From the NCBI GenBank assembly GCA_029981855.1, contig JARRCS010000002.1:112157-176156 (forward strand): a DNA stretch of 64,000 nt, given 5' to 3'. Of the stretch, positions 1-9,628 are shown in pieces. Positions within the stretch are counted from its first letter, which is position 1. Every line of letters starts with the position of its first letter. Position numbers and translations under genes: made by a program. The notes below the pieces were generated by a model. The model saw only the letters and a program-made list of their open reading frames with translations. It was not told the origin of the DNA and did no database searches. The stretch is from Halanaerobiales bacterium. GTDB lineage: Bacteria > Bacillota > Halanaerobiia > Halanaerobiales > DTU029.

Positions 1-463
1 GAACCAGGATCCCCCCGGTACTATCAACTATCTGCAGAATCTGGCCACCGTTTAAACCGGTTGACTGGGAGCTTAAGTTAATATTGGTAATATACTGTTT
101 CATGATATCGCTAAATTCCTTGAGCTCTTCTAAATGGGGAAAATAGGCCAGATAATGGGCCTGACCGCCATTCTCCTCCCGGCTCTCTACCTCGGCCCCC
201 AGAATTACAACCAGATGGTCATGATATTTAATACCACCCTCAGGTAGTTCTACCATCTCTCCCCTGGCTAACAGATTCTCTATATCCCTGATTACTACCG
301 GGGAAGCGCAGTCGATGATCCCAACCATATCCAGGCCCTTTCTCCCTGCTGATTCCTCCAGGATATTGGCAAAGTTCAGCTGCCTGGAGGCAGTAATTTT
401 TACCGGTTCCCCCTTCTCTCCTGCACCGATATGAATATGTAGATCTGCAAAATAGTTCTCCAT
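1..463 (-). CDS. Endonuclease Q-like PHP-domain protein, N-terminal part (cut by left edge)
   Basis: About 154 N-terminal residues of a protein that runs off the window. It opens with a PHP metal-binding motif, Asp7-Leu8-His9-Ile10-His11, followed by a conserved stretch around residues 43-60 (MVGIIDCASP) typical of the TIGR00375/YqxK family now known as EndoQ. Known members cut DNA at deaminated bases such as uracil and hypoxanthine. The ATG overlaps the stop of the upstream nudix gene by one base (TAATG), so the two are translationally coupled. The order peptidase, nudix, EndoQ resembles the Bacillus yqjE/nudF/yqxK neighbourhood. The frame was read directly from the minus strand; the C-terminal part is not visible. 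Confidence 0.85.
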   Translation of the reverse strand, partial: MENYFADLHIHIGAGEKGEPVKITASRQLNFANILEESAGRKGLDMVGIIDCASPVVIRDIENLLARGEMVELPEGGIKYHDHLVVILGAEVESREENGGQAHYLAYFPHLEELKEFSDIMKQYITNINLSSQSTGLNGGQILQIVDSTGGILV

Positions 464-996
464 TAATAATCCCCTCTGAGAAAATATAATAACCCCATGA
501 TAGTCTTCCCATCCTTAATCCTGCCGGTTTTAATATTTTTAATGATCTCATCCTTTTTGATTCGATGGACCCTGATAATCTCATCTTCATCGGGATTTAT
601 ACCTACCTCCTTCAGCTCTCTGGCCAAAAAGAGATGCAGAACTTCATCGGTAAAGCCCGGAGAGGTATAAAAAGGAAAAAGATACTCCATTTTTCCGGCC
701 TGAAAACCGGTCTCCTCAATCAGTTCCCTCCTGGCAGAAGATAAGGGTTCCTCACCTGGCTCCAGCTTGCCGGCCGGTAATTCCAGCAAGGTCTCTTCCA
801 CAGGCTTCCTGAACTGCTCAACCAGTAAAACCTCACTCTTATTAGTTACGGGAATGATCGTTACACCACCGGGGTGCTCAACCACCTCCCTGGTCGAAAC
901 GGTACCATTAGGCAGTTTAACCTCATCGACCCTAAGATTAATAATCTTACCCTGATATATATCCCTGGAACTTATTGTCTCTTCTATAAAATCCAT
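463..996 (-). CDS. nudF: ADP-ribose pyrophosphatase (nudix hydrolase)
   Basis: 177 residues, the usual size of ADP-ribose pyrophosphatases. The nudix box G-x5-E-x7-REL-x-EE-x-GF lies at residues 76-98 with every catalytic position intact. The enzyme hydrolyses ADP-ribose to AMP and ribose 5-phosphate in the cytoplasm. The ATG follows a GGAGTGAG ribosome site. It is 4 bases downstream of the DUF3866 gene and overlaps the EndoQ start by one base, so the three form one transcript. The family is sure; substrate is by homology. Confidence 0.9.
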   Translation of the reverse strand: MDFIEETISSRDIYQGKIINLRVDEVKLPNGTVSTREVVEHPGGVTIIPVTNKSEVLLVEQFRKPVEETLLELPAGKLEPGEEPLSSARRELIEETGFQAGKMEYLFPFYTSPGFTDEVLHLFLARELKEVGINPDEDEIIRVHRIKKDEIIKNIKTGRIKDGKTIMGLLYFLRGDY

Positions 997-1000
997 AGGC

Positions 1001-2089
1001 TCACTCCTTTATTAAATTCTCTAATCTATAGACTGCCAGACCTGCTGTAATAAAAAAGAGCGGGTCATCCGCCAGTCTTCTCCCCATGCTGTAAAAGTTA
1101 AAACCACTCTCTTCGAGAACCCCGGCCACTTCATCTATCCGGTAAAAAAAGATATCATGTCGCTGTAAAAGCCCGTTTTCTTCCAGCTGGCTTTGTAATA
1201 AATCATGCTCGGGTAAGGCCAACTCAACCCGGTTATCAATTAAATCCTTTAAAAGGGTTACCGAATGATGGCTCAGGCCGTAATGGCGCCGCCGTTTATC
1301 GGCAAAACTGACCCGGGGCACAATAATGCTTCTACCCTGCAATATCCGGACAGCATAATTAATAAAGGCATTCTCTACCCCGCTAAAACCGAGCCTTGTT
1401 CCCGTACCGGCAATTCCGGGCCCCATACCTGCTATGATCAGATCTCCTCCAGCAACCTCCCTGGCAGCAGCCAGGGCAGTAAAGATATTAATTGCCTCAA
1501 AATCCCCGCCGAAAGCCTGACCGGCAGTAATAGTCCTGTCGAGAAACCCCCTCTCGAGCAAATTCCTGACCAGATCGCTTAGTTCAAGGGTCAAACTTCC
1601 GCCCTCGCTCATAATATAAACAACCCTCTTTTTTGGGTAAAGTTTCTTAAAGACAATTGCCAGCGGGGCCAGCAGACTATGTAGGGGTATAATGACTACC
1701 GGGTGGCCACCGAGGTCTTTAAAATTTTTGATTACCTCATGATGAGGGCTCTCTTTTTCTTCCACACTCAAGGTTCTCACCTGGAGAGGAGTATATCTCA
1801 ATTTCATGATATGGCCGGAGGTTTTTTGCCCGGGTTTTTCCTGAGGCCCCTTCCCCTGATTAGTCAGGTTACAGCTGACAAAATGGTAACCACCTGTACC
1901 CAGTTTAAGCTCCACAGCGGTAGTATTTAACATAACCCTGTCACCGGAATTTACCTCACCGGTCAGGACCGGGTAGTTAATCGCTTTAGCTCTTCCCTCA
2001 CCGGGGATACTGACCTCAAGAAGGGTCATCCCCGGATACTCTTTAATAATTTTGAGAACCTCTCCTGTTTTCAGGGATAGATCGTACAT
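1001..2089 (-). CDS. DUF3866 family protein
   Basis: 362 residues resembling the DUF3866 family, a conserved Firmicute/Actinobacterial protein of unknown function often next to the nudix gene. There is no signal peptide or clear membrane segment. A glycine-rich stretch (GMGPGIAGTGTRLGF, about residues 220-235) suggests a ligand or phosphate loop, but I see no classical Walker motif. It is followed after 4 bases by nudF, so the two are probably co-transcribed. No function is assigned. Confidence 0.75.
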   Translation of the reverse strand: MYDLSLKTGEVLKIIKEYPGMTLLEVSIPGEGRAKAINYPVLTGEVNSGDRVMLNTTAVELKLGTGGYHFVSCNLTNQGKGPQEKPGQKTSGHIMKLRYTPLQVRTLSVEEKESPHHEVIKNFKDLGGHPVVIIPLHSLLAPLAIVFKKLYPKKRVVYIMSEGGSLTLELSDLVRNLLERGFLDRTITAGQAFGGDFEAINIFTALAAAREVAGGDLIIAGMGPGIAGTGTRLGFSGVENAFINYAVRILQGRSIIVPRVSFADKRRRHYGLSHHSVTLLKDLIDNRVELALPEHDLLQSQLEENGLLQRHDIFFYRIDEVAGVLEESGFNFYSMGRRLADDPLFFITAGLAVYRLENLIKE

Positions 2090-2281
2090 CCTATTTTAAT
2101 CCTTTACTAAAAATGTAATCCTCTAAACTGTAGATATTTTAGTAAATTTTGGAACAAATTGGCCTTTAGCCATAATTAAAAATCAAATTTTCATTACATA
2201 TCATGGTTTCCTTGGCATTAAAAGAGTCCTGGTAAAACAAATCTAAACTAATTAAAAATTATCTACTGAATCAAAAAACAT

Positions 2282-3403
2282 TTATTTATATTCTTTACTG
2301 TTTTTAATAATATTAATAGTAAACTCAACTAACCTTACCAGGTTCTCGATCTTAACCCTTTCATCAGTTGAATGAACCTTTTCCATACCTGTACCTAGGT
2401 TTACTGTAGGTAATCCCCGTTGATTAAAGATATTGGCATCACTTCCTCCCCCGCTTACCATATATTTAACAGGTATTCCTAACCGGGCTGCCGAATTAGC
2501 AACCAGTCTTATTATATCACTTTCTCTATCTAAAACAAAACCGGAATATAGTCTTTCTATCTCAAAATTTACCTGACCGTGATATTTAGCTGCAGCCCTC
2601 TCGATTATAGTCTGCATATGCTCTTGCTGTCTCAAGAGATTCTCTTCCCGGTGGCTTCTGATCTCACCCTCCAGTTCAACCAGGTCAGGGACGATATTGA
2701 TAGCCCTACCGCCCTTGATAACCCCGATATTGACTGTAGTCTCCTCATCAACCCGGCCGAGTTTCATCTCTGATATAGCTTTACTGGCTATCTTGATGGC
2801 ATTTATCCCTTCCTCAGGATTCATTCCGGCATGGGCAGCCCTACCCCTGATAACAGCATTAAACTTTACCTGAGAAGGTGCCTGATAAACTATTGTTCCC
2901 ACATCACCATCAACATCATAAACGAACCCATAATCAGCCTTTAGTTCGGAGGGGTCAAGCTCCTTGGCCCCCAGCAGTCCTACCTCCTCCGCCACCGAAA
3001 AAATAACCTTCAGCGGGCCATGTGCGATCCCATTCTCCTTCAGAATCTTCAGGGCTTCGATAATCGAGGTAATCCCAATGACATCATCCCCTGCCAAAAT
3101 AGTATTTCCCTCGCTCATAATATAATTATCCCTGATTACTGGCTTAATACCTCTGCCGGGCTCCACCCGGTCCATATGGGCCGATAAAATCAAGACCGGA
3201 TAATTACTGCTTCCGGAGAATTCGGCAATCAGGTTCCCGGCACTTCCCTGAATCCTCTCTCCGGTATTATCCTCCCTGACCTTTCCGCCCAGGGTTTTAA
3301 GTTCTTCAGTCAAACGGTCGGCCATTAACCGTTCCTCCCGGGAAACACTATCTATCTGAACCAGTTCCATAAAAAGCTTTATCAATCTATCTCTATTTAC
3401 CAT
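2282..3403 (-). CDS. M20-family peptidase, PepT-like (YqjE type)
   Basis: 373 residues. Metallopeptidase M20 fold: His76-x-Asp78 metal site in the SAHMD motif, bridging Asp106/Asp107 in GDD, catalytic Glu139-Glu140, and a dimerisation lid domain from about 175 to 290. A C-terminal metal ligand is in the KVHSTDE motif. The family (TIGR01883, PepT-like) comprises putative zinc tri- or aminopeptidases; the substrate is not known. The ATG is preceded by AAGGGGGATTCCGG. A 190-base gap separates it from the downstream DUF3866 gene, so it may have its own promoter. Confidence 0.85.
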   Translation of the reverse strand: MVNRDRLIKLFMELVQIDSVSREERLMADRLTEELKTLGGKVREDNTGERIQGSAGNLIAEFSGSSNYPVLILSAHMDRVEPGRGIKPVIRDNYIMSEGNTILAGDDVIGITSIIEALKILKENGIAHGPLKVIFSVAEEVGLLGAKELDPSELKADYGFVYDVDGDVGTIVYQAPSQVKFNAVIRGRAAHAGMNPEEGINAIKIASKAISEMKLGRVDEETTVNIGVIKGGRAINIVPDLVELEGEIRSHREENLLRQQEHMQTIIERAAAKYHGQVNFEIERLYSGFVLDRESDIIRLVANSAARLGIPVKYMVSGGGSDANIFNQRGLPTVNLGTGMEKVHSTDERVKIENLVRLVEFTINIIKNSKEYK

Positions 3404-3714
3404 CCGGAATCCCCCTTAATCCCTTGCAGCCCAAACCGGTACTATATCATCTTATAAATTCAACATAAATAATAAAATTCCTTCTATTATATATAACCCT
3501 GTTTTTGCAGGACAAATCAAGTAGGGTAAAAAGGCTTCTTTCAACCTATCGACTCAGCAGACATGCCAGGCAAACAAAAAGCCAGGTCAGTTAAGACCTG
3601 GCTTAAGGTTTACAATTACTCACATCATATTTACATATATTAACATCAGAAATATCGGTCCAGTAAACCCTTTAACATGCCTGGCATGCCGGGACTCATC
3701 TTCTGAATGCTTCA
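3404..3714. other. Intergenic region between the oxidoreductase operon and the peptidase gene
   Basis: 311 bases without a gene. It holds the oxidoreductase operon terminator (3571-3604) and a 13-base palindrome CATGCCTGGCATG at 3676-3688, whose left half recurs at 3562-3571. The palindrome lies just past the operon's last stop codon and may be a small hairpin that stabilises the 3' end. Nothing else is recognised. Confidence 0.5.
3571..3604 (-). terminator. Rho-independent terminator of the 2-oxoacid oxidoreductase operon
   Basis: On the minus strand AAGCCAGGTC pairs with GACCTGGCTT across a 6-base loop, followed by TTTTTGTTT. It is about 110 bases past the last oxidoreductase gene. Confidence 0.85.
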
Positions 3715-4251
3715 TTATTTTACCAGGGCGGCTCCGCGGTCAAGGGCCTCCTCGTTAATTGGTATGAGGTCATGTCTCCTTTCCGGGAGTACGTCCTTCA
3801 GGGATTTTTTTACCGTATCCAGCTTAACGATATTTTTTCGGGCTAGATAGGCTCCCAGCATAACCATATTGGCAACCCGGCTATTTCCCAGTTCATTGGC
3901 AATCTCATTGGCAGGCACCTTAATAACCTCAATATCATCGCGTTCCACCTCTTTAGCAATCAAAGAAGAGTTTATCAAGATGGTGCCTCCCTCTTTAACC
4001 ATGGGGGCAAATTTTTCCAATGAGGGCAGATTCATCACCATTACCGTATCCGGCCGGGAAGATAGGGGTGATGGTATCTTTTCAGAAGAGATGATAACCG
4101 TACAGTTGGCAGTACCACCTCTCATCTCCGGTCCGTAAGAGGGCATCCAGGAGACCTCATCACCTTCCTTCATTCCGGCATAGGCCAGCAGTTTACCCAT
4201 AGACATAACCCCCTGGCCGCCAAAACCGGCCATAATAATCTCTTCCTTCAT
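3715..4251 (-). CDS. 2-oxoacid:ferredoxin oxidoreductase, gamma subunit
   Basis: 178 residues, the normal length of the gamma subunit. It begins with the family signature GFGGQGVMSMGKLLA (residues 9-23). It joins the alpha, beta and ferredoxin subunits encoded just upstream to decarboxylate 2-oxoacids to acyl-CoA with reduction of ferredoxin. The ATG sits one base after the beta stop region with GGAGGTGGAG as ribosome site. The neighbouring bcd, ptb and buk genes point to branched-chain 2-oxoacids (from Val, Leu, Ile) as substrate; that is inference. Confidence 0.93.
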   Translation of the reverse strand: MKEEIIMAGFGGQGVMSMGKLLAYAGMKEGDEVSWMPSYGPEMRGGTANCTVIISSEKIPSPLSSRPDTVMVMNLPSLEKFAPMVKEGGTILINSSLIAKEVERDDIEVIKVPANEIANELGNSRVANMVMLGAYLARKNIVKLDTVKKSLKDVLPERRHDLIPINEEALDRGAALVK

Positions 4252-4989
4252 CTACTCCACCTCCTTAAATTCACCTAAGGGATAGGTGGGAACCATATTA
4301 TCTGCTAACCATTTAACGGCCTCCACAGGAGCCATCCCCCAGTTTGTCGGACAGGCAGATAATACTTCAACCAGAGCAAAACCCTTTCCCTCTATCTGAA
4401 CCTGAAAGGCCTTTTTAATGGCCTTTTTAGCCTGTCTGATATGTTTCGGGTCATGGACCGAGACCCTGGCAATATAGGCGGAACCATCCAGAACACTCAG
4501 CATCTCGGAGATTTTGATCGGGTGACCGGCAGTATTAGTATCCCTCCCGAAGGGAGAGGTGGTGGTCTTCTGCCCGACCAGGGTTGTCGGAGCCATCTGC
4601 CCACCGGTCATACCGTAGATGGCATTATTGACAAAGATGGTGGTAATCTTTTCACCGCGGTTAGCGGCATGGATAATCTCAGCGGTACCGATAGAAGCCA
4701 GGTCGCCATCTCCCTGATAGGTAAAAACAATCTTATCCGGGTGGACTCTTTTGACACCGGTGGCTACAGCAGGTGCCCTACCATGGGAAGCCTCAAACAT
4801 ATCAACATCAAAGTACTCATAAGCCAGAACCGAACAGCCAACCGGGGCAACCCCGATAGTCTCTTCCCTGATACCGAGTTCATCTATAACCTCGGCAACT
4901 AGCCGGTGGATAATACCATGGGTACAACCGGGACAGTAATGGAAAGGTTTTTCGGTTAGTGAATCAGGATAGCCGGCAACTAATTTCAT
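4252..4989 (-). CDS. 2-oxoacid:ferredoxin oxidoreductase, beta (thiamine diphosphate) subunit
   Basis: 245 residues. The thiamine diphosphate/Mg motif is visible: GDGD at 93-96 followed by [11 protein letters not shown] at 121-131. CPGC at residues 19-22 is typical of the beta subunit. It carries the cofactor that forms the acyl intermediate. Its ATG overlaps the stop of the alpha gene by 4 bases (coordinates 4986-4989), so translation is coupled. Confidence 0.93.
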   Translation of the reverse strand: MKLVAGYPDSLTEKPFHYCPGCTHGIIHRLVAEVIDELGIREETIGVAPVGCSVLAYEYFDVDMFEASHGRAPAVATGVKRVHPDKIVFTYQGDGDLASIGTAEIIHAANRGEKITTIFVNNAIYGMTGGQMAPTTLVGQKTTTSPFGRDTNTAGHPIKISEMLSVLDGSAYIARVSVHDPKHIRQAKKAIKKAFQVQIEGKGFALVEVLSACPTNWGMAPVEAVKWLADNMVPTYPLGEFKEVE

Positions 4990-6050
4990 TTAATAGCACC
5001 CCCTATTTTAACAATCTCTTCAACTATCTCTTCTGGTGATGGAACCATGCCACCGGTTCTACCATAGAAATAAACTTCCTTCTTGCCGTTAACGGCCAGC
5101 CGGACATCCTCCACCATCTGGCCGGCACTCATCTCAACTACCAGAAAGCTGTTCACTTTACCGGCGGCCTCTGCGATGATTTTCTCCGGAAAGGGGAAAA
5201 GGGAGATCGGTCTGATTAACCCTACCTTTATTCCCTTTTCCCGGGCAAGCTCAATCGCGCTTAAAGCAATCCGGGCAGTTGTACCATAGGCTACGATAAC
5301 CAGTTCGGCATCATCCATTTTATAGGTCTCATACCTGACCTCCTTCTCCTTCATCTTGTCGTACTTGGCTTTTAATTTGAGATTATGTTTCTCCAGCTCC
5401 CTGGGGTCAAGAAACAGAGAATTGATTACATTCTTCTCCCTGCCTTTAGCCCCGTCGGTAGCCCAATCCTTTTTAGGTAAATCTGCGGGATCAATCTCTT
5501 TTTTAAATTCTACGGGCTCCATCATCTGACCAATAATTCCATCACCGACGATCATAACGGGATTGCGGTATCTATCGGCAATCTCAAAGGCCTCCATGGT
5601 AAGATCTACCGCCTCCTGAACAGAAGAAGGTGCCAGAACGACTAAACGGTAATCACCATGGCCTCCGCCCTTGGTGGCCTGGAAGTAATCGGATTGAGAG
5701 GGCTGAATTCCACCTAAACCGGGGCCGCCTCTCATCATATTAACAATGACAGCCGGTAGCTCTGCCCCAGCGATATAGGAAATCCCCTCCATCTTAAGAC
5801 TAATTCCGGGACTGGATGACGAGGTTAAAACCCTGGCCCCGGCACCGGCAGCGCCGTAAACCATATTACTGGCTGCCACCTCACTCTCTGCCTGTAAAAA
5901 GACACCCCCAACTTCCGGTAAACGGCGGGACATATATTCTGGCAGGGCATTCTGTGGGGTTATTGGATAACCAAAGAAATATCTACAACCGGCTTTAATA
6001 GCCGCTTCTGCTATTGCTTCATTACCTTTCATCAGAATCTTTTCACCCAT
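4986..6050 (-). CDS. vorB: 2-oxoacid:ferredoxin oxidoreductase, alpha subunit (VorB-like)
   Basis: 354 residues with [24 protein letters not shown] at the N-terminus (the pyrimidine-binding part of the thiamine enzyme) and a transketolase C-like domain from about residue 255. It resembles 3-methyl-2-oxobutanoate dehydrogenase subunit VorB. Strong ribosome site AAGGAGG before the ATG. The 97-base gap from the ferredoxin subunit gene contains a copy of a dispersed repeat (6089-6150), unusual inside an otherwise tight operon. Confidence 0.93.
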   Translation of the reverse strand: MGEKILMKGNEAIAEAAIKAGCRYFFGYPITPQNALPEYMSRRLPEVGGVFLQAESEVAASNMVYGAAGAGARVLTSSSSPGISLKMEGISYIAGAELPAVIVNMMRGGPGLGGIQPSQSDYFQATKGGGHGDYRLVVLAPSSVQEAVDLTMEAFEIADRYRNPVMIVGDGIIGQMMEPVEFKKEIDPADLPKKDWATDGAKGREKNVINSLFLDPRELEKHNLKLKAKYDKMKEKEVRYETYKMDDAELVIVAYGTTARIALSAIELAREKGIKVGLIRPISLFPFPEKIIAEAAGKVNSFLVVEMSAGQMVEDVRLAVNGKKEVYFYGRTGGMVPSPEEIVEEIVKIGGAIK

Positions 6051-6088
6051 TTGATAACCTCCTTAATCTAAATTGGGCTTTTAATCAT

Positions 6089-6150
6089 ATTAAATTAGTA
6101 TCTTACTTTCGTTCGGCAATAACTGCAAATAGATGTTGGAGAGATGTTTA
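6089..6150 (+). repeat. Dispersed repeat, copy R1
   Basis: About 62 bases running from an ATTAAATTAGTA segment through TTCGGCAATAACTGCAAATAGATGTTGG to GAGATG. An inverted, nearly identical copy is at 46541-46599, and related longer copies are at 61658-61741 and 63746-63827. This copy sits between the ferredoxin and alpha subunit genes of one operon. Confidence 0.75.
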
Positions 6151-6366
6151 CTCCGGTCTATACACCCTAATGACCACATCCGGACAGATCATAGCACAGA
6201 GGCCGCAGCTGATACACTCCTCCTGGGCGGCCACCTCTGCAGGATGGTAGCCATGGCTGTTAATCCTGTCCGCCATTTTAACTATATTTTTGGGGCAGAC
6301 GGTGGTACATAACTCACATCCCTTACACCTCTCCTCATCAAAAACCACTCTTTTTACCTGCTCCAT
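6148..6366 (-). CDS. 2-oxoacid:ferredoxin oxidoreductase, delta (2x[4Fe-4S] ferredoxin) subunit
   Basis: 72 residues with two C-x2-C-x2-C-x3-C-P clusters (CKGCELCTTVCP near residue 15 and CISCGLCAMICP near 50). It is the small electron-transfer subunit taking electrons from the thiamine subunit to free ferredoxin. It is the first gene of the oxidoreductase group, with a plausible promoter about 150 bases upstream. Confidence 0.93.
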   Translation of the reverse strand: MEQVKRVVFDEERCKGCELCTTVCPKNIVKMADRINSHGYHPAEVAAQEECISCGLCAMICPDVVIRVYRPE

Positions 6367-6512
6367 TGAATAAAAACCCCCTTAATTATGCAAGATTTCA
6401 GATCCTTTCTTAACCTGTATTCCCTTCCACAAAAAGATATAAAATACCCCGAAAGAAATGAATAAGCTGAGCATTAAAAGATGAAAAAACCTCACTAAAC
6501 AGATAATTATAT

Positions 6513-6540
6513 AATATATATTTCTCTAAAAAAGGTGCAA
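6513..6540 (-). promoter_or_regulatory. Candidate sigma-A promoter of the oxidoreductase operon
   Basis: On the minus strand TTGCAC (6540-6535), a 16-base spacer and TATATT (6518-6513). It lies just after the buk stop codon, which would let the oxidoreductase operon be read separately from ptb-bcd-buk. Judged by eye only. Confidence 0.4.
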
Positions 6541-6545
6541 ATCCT

Positions 6546-7616
6546 CTATTTATATATACGGGCTTTTTCTTCACCGGTTAATACCCTGTAGGCACCAGCT
6601 ACCAGTGCAGCCAGTTCCTCTTCCCCGGGGTAGACCTTAACAGGGGCAATAAATTCGATCATCTGAGTGAGCTGGGTAATAAACCGGTTAGAACGGGCAA
6701 TCCCCCCGGTCAGGATAATGGCATCTATTTTACCATTAAGAACCGGGGCCAGAGAGCCGATCTCCTTGCCGACCTGATAAACCATGGCATTAAAGATTAA
6801 TTTAGCCTTTTTATCACCCTGCCCGATCATCTCTTCAACCTTACGGATATCGGTTGTACCAAGATAGGCGTTCAGGCCTCCATCTTTAAGTAGCTTTCTT
6901 CTCATCTCTTCATAGGAATACTTTCCTGAATAACATAGTTGGACGAGATCAAAAACCGGTAATCCACCAGCCCGGTTAGGTGAAAAGGGGCCTTCCCCAC
7001 ATAAGGCATTATTGACATCGATTACCCTTCCCTGATGGTGAAGTCCAACAGAAATCCCACCACCTAAATGGGCGATAATCAGGCTTAGTTCCGTATATTT
7101 TTTACCGACTTCCCGGGCATATTTCCTGGCTACTGCCTTCTGGTTCAAAGCATGAAAAATACTTCTTCTCTCCAGTTCGGGCAGCCCGGAGATACGGGCC
7201 ACCGGTTCGAGCTCATCAACGATTACAGGATCGACAATATAGGCCGGACAGTTTGCTTTATCGGCCAGTGCCCGGGCCAGTATCCCACCGAGATTGCTGG
7301 CATGTTCCTCAACCTTTTTGGCCTGTAGATCCTCGATCATCCTGTCATTAACCTCATAAGTTCCGCCGGGGATGGGCTTAAGTAACCCTCCCCGGCCAAC
7401 TACCGCCTTTAAATCGGCTAGATCAATCTGATTTCTTCTCAGGAAATCATAAATATACTTTAAGCGCAGGTCTTTCTGGTCAATAATCTTACGAAAACCC
7501 GTAAGTTCACTGGCCTTATGGTTAATAGTCTCGGTAATAAGCACAGTAAATCCGTCAAATAACCCTAGTTTGGTTGAGGTAGAACCCGTATTGATTGCTA
7601 AGATCAAGTCGGCCAT
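6546..7616 (-). CDS. buk: Butyrate (branched-chain acid) kinase
   Basis: 356 residues, the standard length. Acetokinase-family signature at the N-terminus (AINTGSTSTKLGLF, residues 7-20), and the second phosphate region HLGGGISVG around residue 183. It transfers phosphate from butyryl or branched acyl phosphate to ADP, giving ATP and the free acid. It follows bcd by 8 bases and shares its operon with ptb and bcd. With the oxidoreductase downstream, this is the ATP-yielding last step of branched-chain amino acid fermentation. Confidence 0.94.
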   Translation of the reverse strand: MADLILAINTGSTSTKLGLFDGFTVLITETINHKASELTGFRKIIDQKDLRLKYIYDFLRRNQIDLADLKAVVGRGGLLKPIPGGTYEVNDRMIEDLQAKKVEEHASNLGGILARALADKANCPAYIVDPVIVDELEPVARISGLPELERRSIFHALNQKAVARKYAREVGKKYTELSLIIAHLGGGISVGLHHQGRVIDVNNALCGEGPFSPNRAGGLPVFDLVQLCYSGKYSYEEMRRKLLKDGGLNAYLGTTDIRKVEEMIGQGDKKAKLIFNAMVYQVGKEIGSLAPVLNGKIDAIILTGGIARSNRFITQLTQMIEFIAPVKVYPGEEELAALVAGAYRVLTGEEKARIYK

Positions 7617-7624
7617 AAAATCAC

Positions 7625-8686
7625 CTACCTGGGAATAAAATTACTGTGCAGCTTACCGATTCTGGCAATCCTCTCTTCAGCCATAATATCGGCAGCCTTA
7701 TAGGTTGGTATATTATCCCTCTTGCTTATCTCAATAACCTTCTTAATATTATCATAGATCTTGCTGGCTTTATTCAGAGCACGTTCATGGTTATATCCCT
7801 GTAATTCCTCATATACATTGATTACCCCACCGGCATTAATTACATAATCGGGGGCATAGAAAATACCCTTTTCTTCCAGGATATCGCCGTGCCGCTCTTC
7901 GGCCAGCACATTATTAGCTGCTCCGGCCACAATCTGACACTTCAACCGGGGAATGGTATTATCATTAATCACGGCACCCAGGGCACAGGGAGCAAAGATA
8001 TCACAGTCAACACCGTAGATTTCATCGGGTTTTACCGCCTCAGCACCAAAATCTTTAACCACCCGGTTTACCCTCTCCTTATCGATATCGGTAACGATCA
8101 GCTTTCCACCCTCTTCACTGATGTGTTTGGCTAAATGGTAGCCTACATGCCCGAGCCCCTGAATGGCTACTACCCTTCCTTGCAGATCGGGAGAACCAAA
8201 AACCTCATCAGCAGCAGCTTTCATCCCCCGCCAGACTCCGAAGGCGGTTACCGGAGAGGGGTCACCGCTGGTCCCTGGTAGGCCGGTAACGTAATCGGTC
8301 TCTTCAGCAATGATTGTCATATCATCTACGGTAGTCCCTACATCCTCTGCCGTAATATAACGGCCGTTCAGGCTCTGGATAAAACGGCCGTAGGCCCGTA
8401 ACAGCTCTTCACTCTTGATCTTCCTGGCATCACCGATAATTACAGCCTTTCCTCCCCCGAGATTTAAGCCGGCAGCAGCTGACTTATAGGTCATACCCCT
8501 GGCTAATCTCAAAGCGTCCAGTAAGGCCTCTTCTTCGGTCCGGTAATTCCAGATCCTGGTTCCACCTAAAGCCGGTCCCAGTGTTGTATCATGGATGGCA
8601 ATAATCGCCTTTAAACCGGATACCTCATCATAATTAAAGACAACCTGTTCATAATCATACTTCTCCATATATGCAAAGAGTTCCAT
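7625..8686 (-). CDS. bcd: Leucine/branched-chain amino acid dehydrogenase
   Basis: 353 residues. The catalytic lysines of the Glu/Leu/Phe/Val dehydrogenase family are at Lys68 and Lys80 (GGGKAVI), the same spacing as in known leucine dehydrogenases. The Rossmann NAD motif GLGHVG is at about residues 184-189. It oxidatively deaminates Val, Leu or Ile to the 2-oxoacid, feeding the oxidoreductase downstream. It lies between ptb and buk, as in the Bacillus bkd operon. A decayed second copy is present at 9629-9903. Confidence 0.94.
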   Translation of the reverse strand: MELFAYMEKYDYEQVVFNYDEVSGLKAIIAIHDTTLGPALGGTRIWNYRTEEEALLDALRLARGMTYKSAAAGLNLGGGKAVIIGDARKIKSEELLRAYGRFIQSLNGRYITAEDVGTTVDDMTIIAEETDYVTGLPGTSGDPSPVTAFGVWRGMKAAADEVFGSPDLQGRVVAIQGLGHVGYHLAKHISEEGGKLIVTDIDKERVNRVVKDFGAEAVKPDEIYGVDCDIFAPCALGAVINDNTIPRLKCQIVAGAANNVLAEERHGDILEEKGIFYAPDYVINAGGVINVYEELQGYNHERALNKASKIYDNIKKVIEISKRDNIPTYKAADIMAEERIARIGKLHSNFIPR

Positions 8687-8707
8687 TTAATATCCTCCTT
8701 TCACAAT

Positions 8708-9619
8708 TCACCTCATTCTTTCTACAACCACCTTAGCCAGAGCAATGGAATTAAGTTTAGTCTCTACTCTATCCGCTCTGGAGGTAATAACAAGTGGTAC
8801 CCTGGCCCCATAGACCAGGCTGGCCGCCTTAAGTCCGGAATAGAATACTAATGATTTATAAAGAATATTACCTGCTTCAATATCGGGCACAAGCAGGATA
8901 TCCGCCCTGCCGGCAACCGGGCTATCTATCCCCTTATGTCTAGCAGCCTCGATACTGATGGCATTATCAAGGGCCAGCGGACCATCAATAATGGCGTTTT
9001 TAATCTGTCCCCTGTCAGCCATCTTGGACAGGATTGCTGCATCAAGGGTAGCCGGCATGGCCGGATTAACCTTTTCCACGGCTGCCAGCGGTGCAACCCT
9101 TGGTTTCTCAAACCCCAGGGCCCTGGCTACCTCAACAGCATTATTAATAATTTCAACCTTTTCCTCCAGATTAGGAGCTATATTCATACCTCCGTCGGTC
9201 ATCAGGATAAGCCTCTTTTCCTTATCCAGATAGATTAAGGTTACCAGGCTCAACAACCTGCCCTGTCTTAACCCATATTCTTCCGCTAACATTGCCTTTA
9301 AGATTGCCTTCGTACTGAGTAATCCCTTCATCGGTAGGTCAGCTCTTCCTGCAGCAATTAATTCCATAGCCACACGGGCAGATTCCCGGTTTGAACCTGT
9401 AGCAATTATCTCACCGTTGAAATCGTAATCTAAATCCTTTAATACCTCTTCTATCCTTTGCCGTTCACCTATGAGAACCGGTTTAACCAGGCCCCTTTGC
9501 TGGGCCTGCTGAAGACTTTTCAGTACCAGGGGGTCTCCGGCAGCAGCAACCGCCAGCCTGAGGGGCGGGGTCTTTTTTGCCTCTTCAATTATTTCCTCAA
9601 TATTCTTAAACATAGCCAT
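8708..9619 (-). CDS. ptb: Phosphate butyryltransferase
   Basis: 303 residues, normal for the family, with the phosphate acetyl/butyryltransferase fold throughout and the conserved late motif GLKAASLVYGARVPLVITSR near residues 263-282. It exchanges CoA for phosphate on butyryl- or branched acyl-CoA, making the substrate for butyrate kinase. First intact gene of ptb-bcd-buk. Immediately upstream are a bcd remnant and a possible sigma-54 promoter. Confidence 0.93.
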   Translation of the reverse strand: MAMFKNIEEIIEEAKKTPPLRLAVAAAGDPLVLKSLQQAQQRGLVKPVLIGERQRIEEVLKDLDYDFNGEIIATGSNRESARVAMELIAAGRADLPMKGLLSTKAILKAMLAEEYGLRQGRLLSLVTLIYLDKEKRLILMTDGGMNIAPNLEEKVEIINNAVEVARALGFEKPRVAPLAAVEKVNPAMPATLDAAILSKMADRGQIKNAIIDGPLALDNAISIEAARHKGIDSPVAGRADILLVPDIEAGNILYKSLVFYSGLKAASLVYGARVPLVITSRADRVETKLNSIALAKVVVERMR

Positions 9620-9628
9620 ACCTCCTGT

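Noticed and set aside
240..590. 116-residue minus frame across the EndoQ and nudix genes
   Set aside because: Overlaps two genes with strong motifs in other frames and lacks a family or ribosome site.
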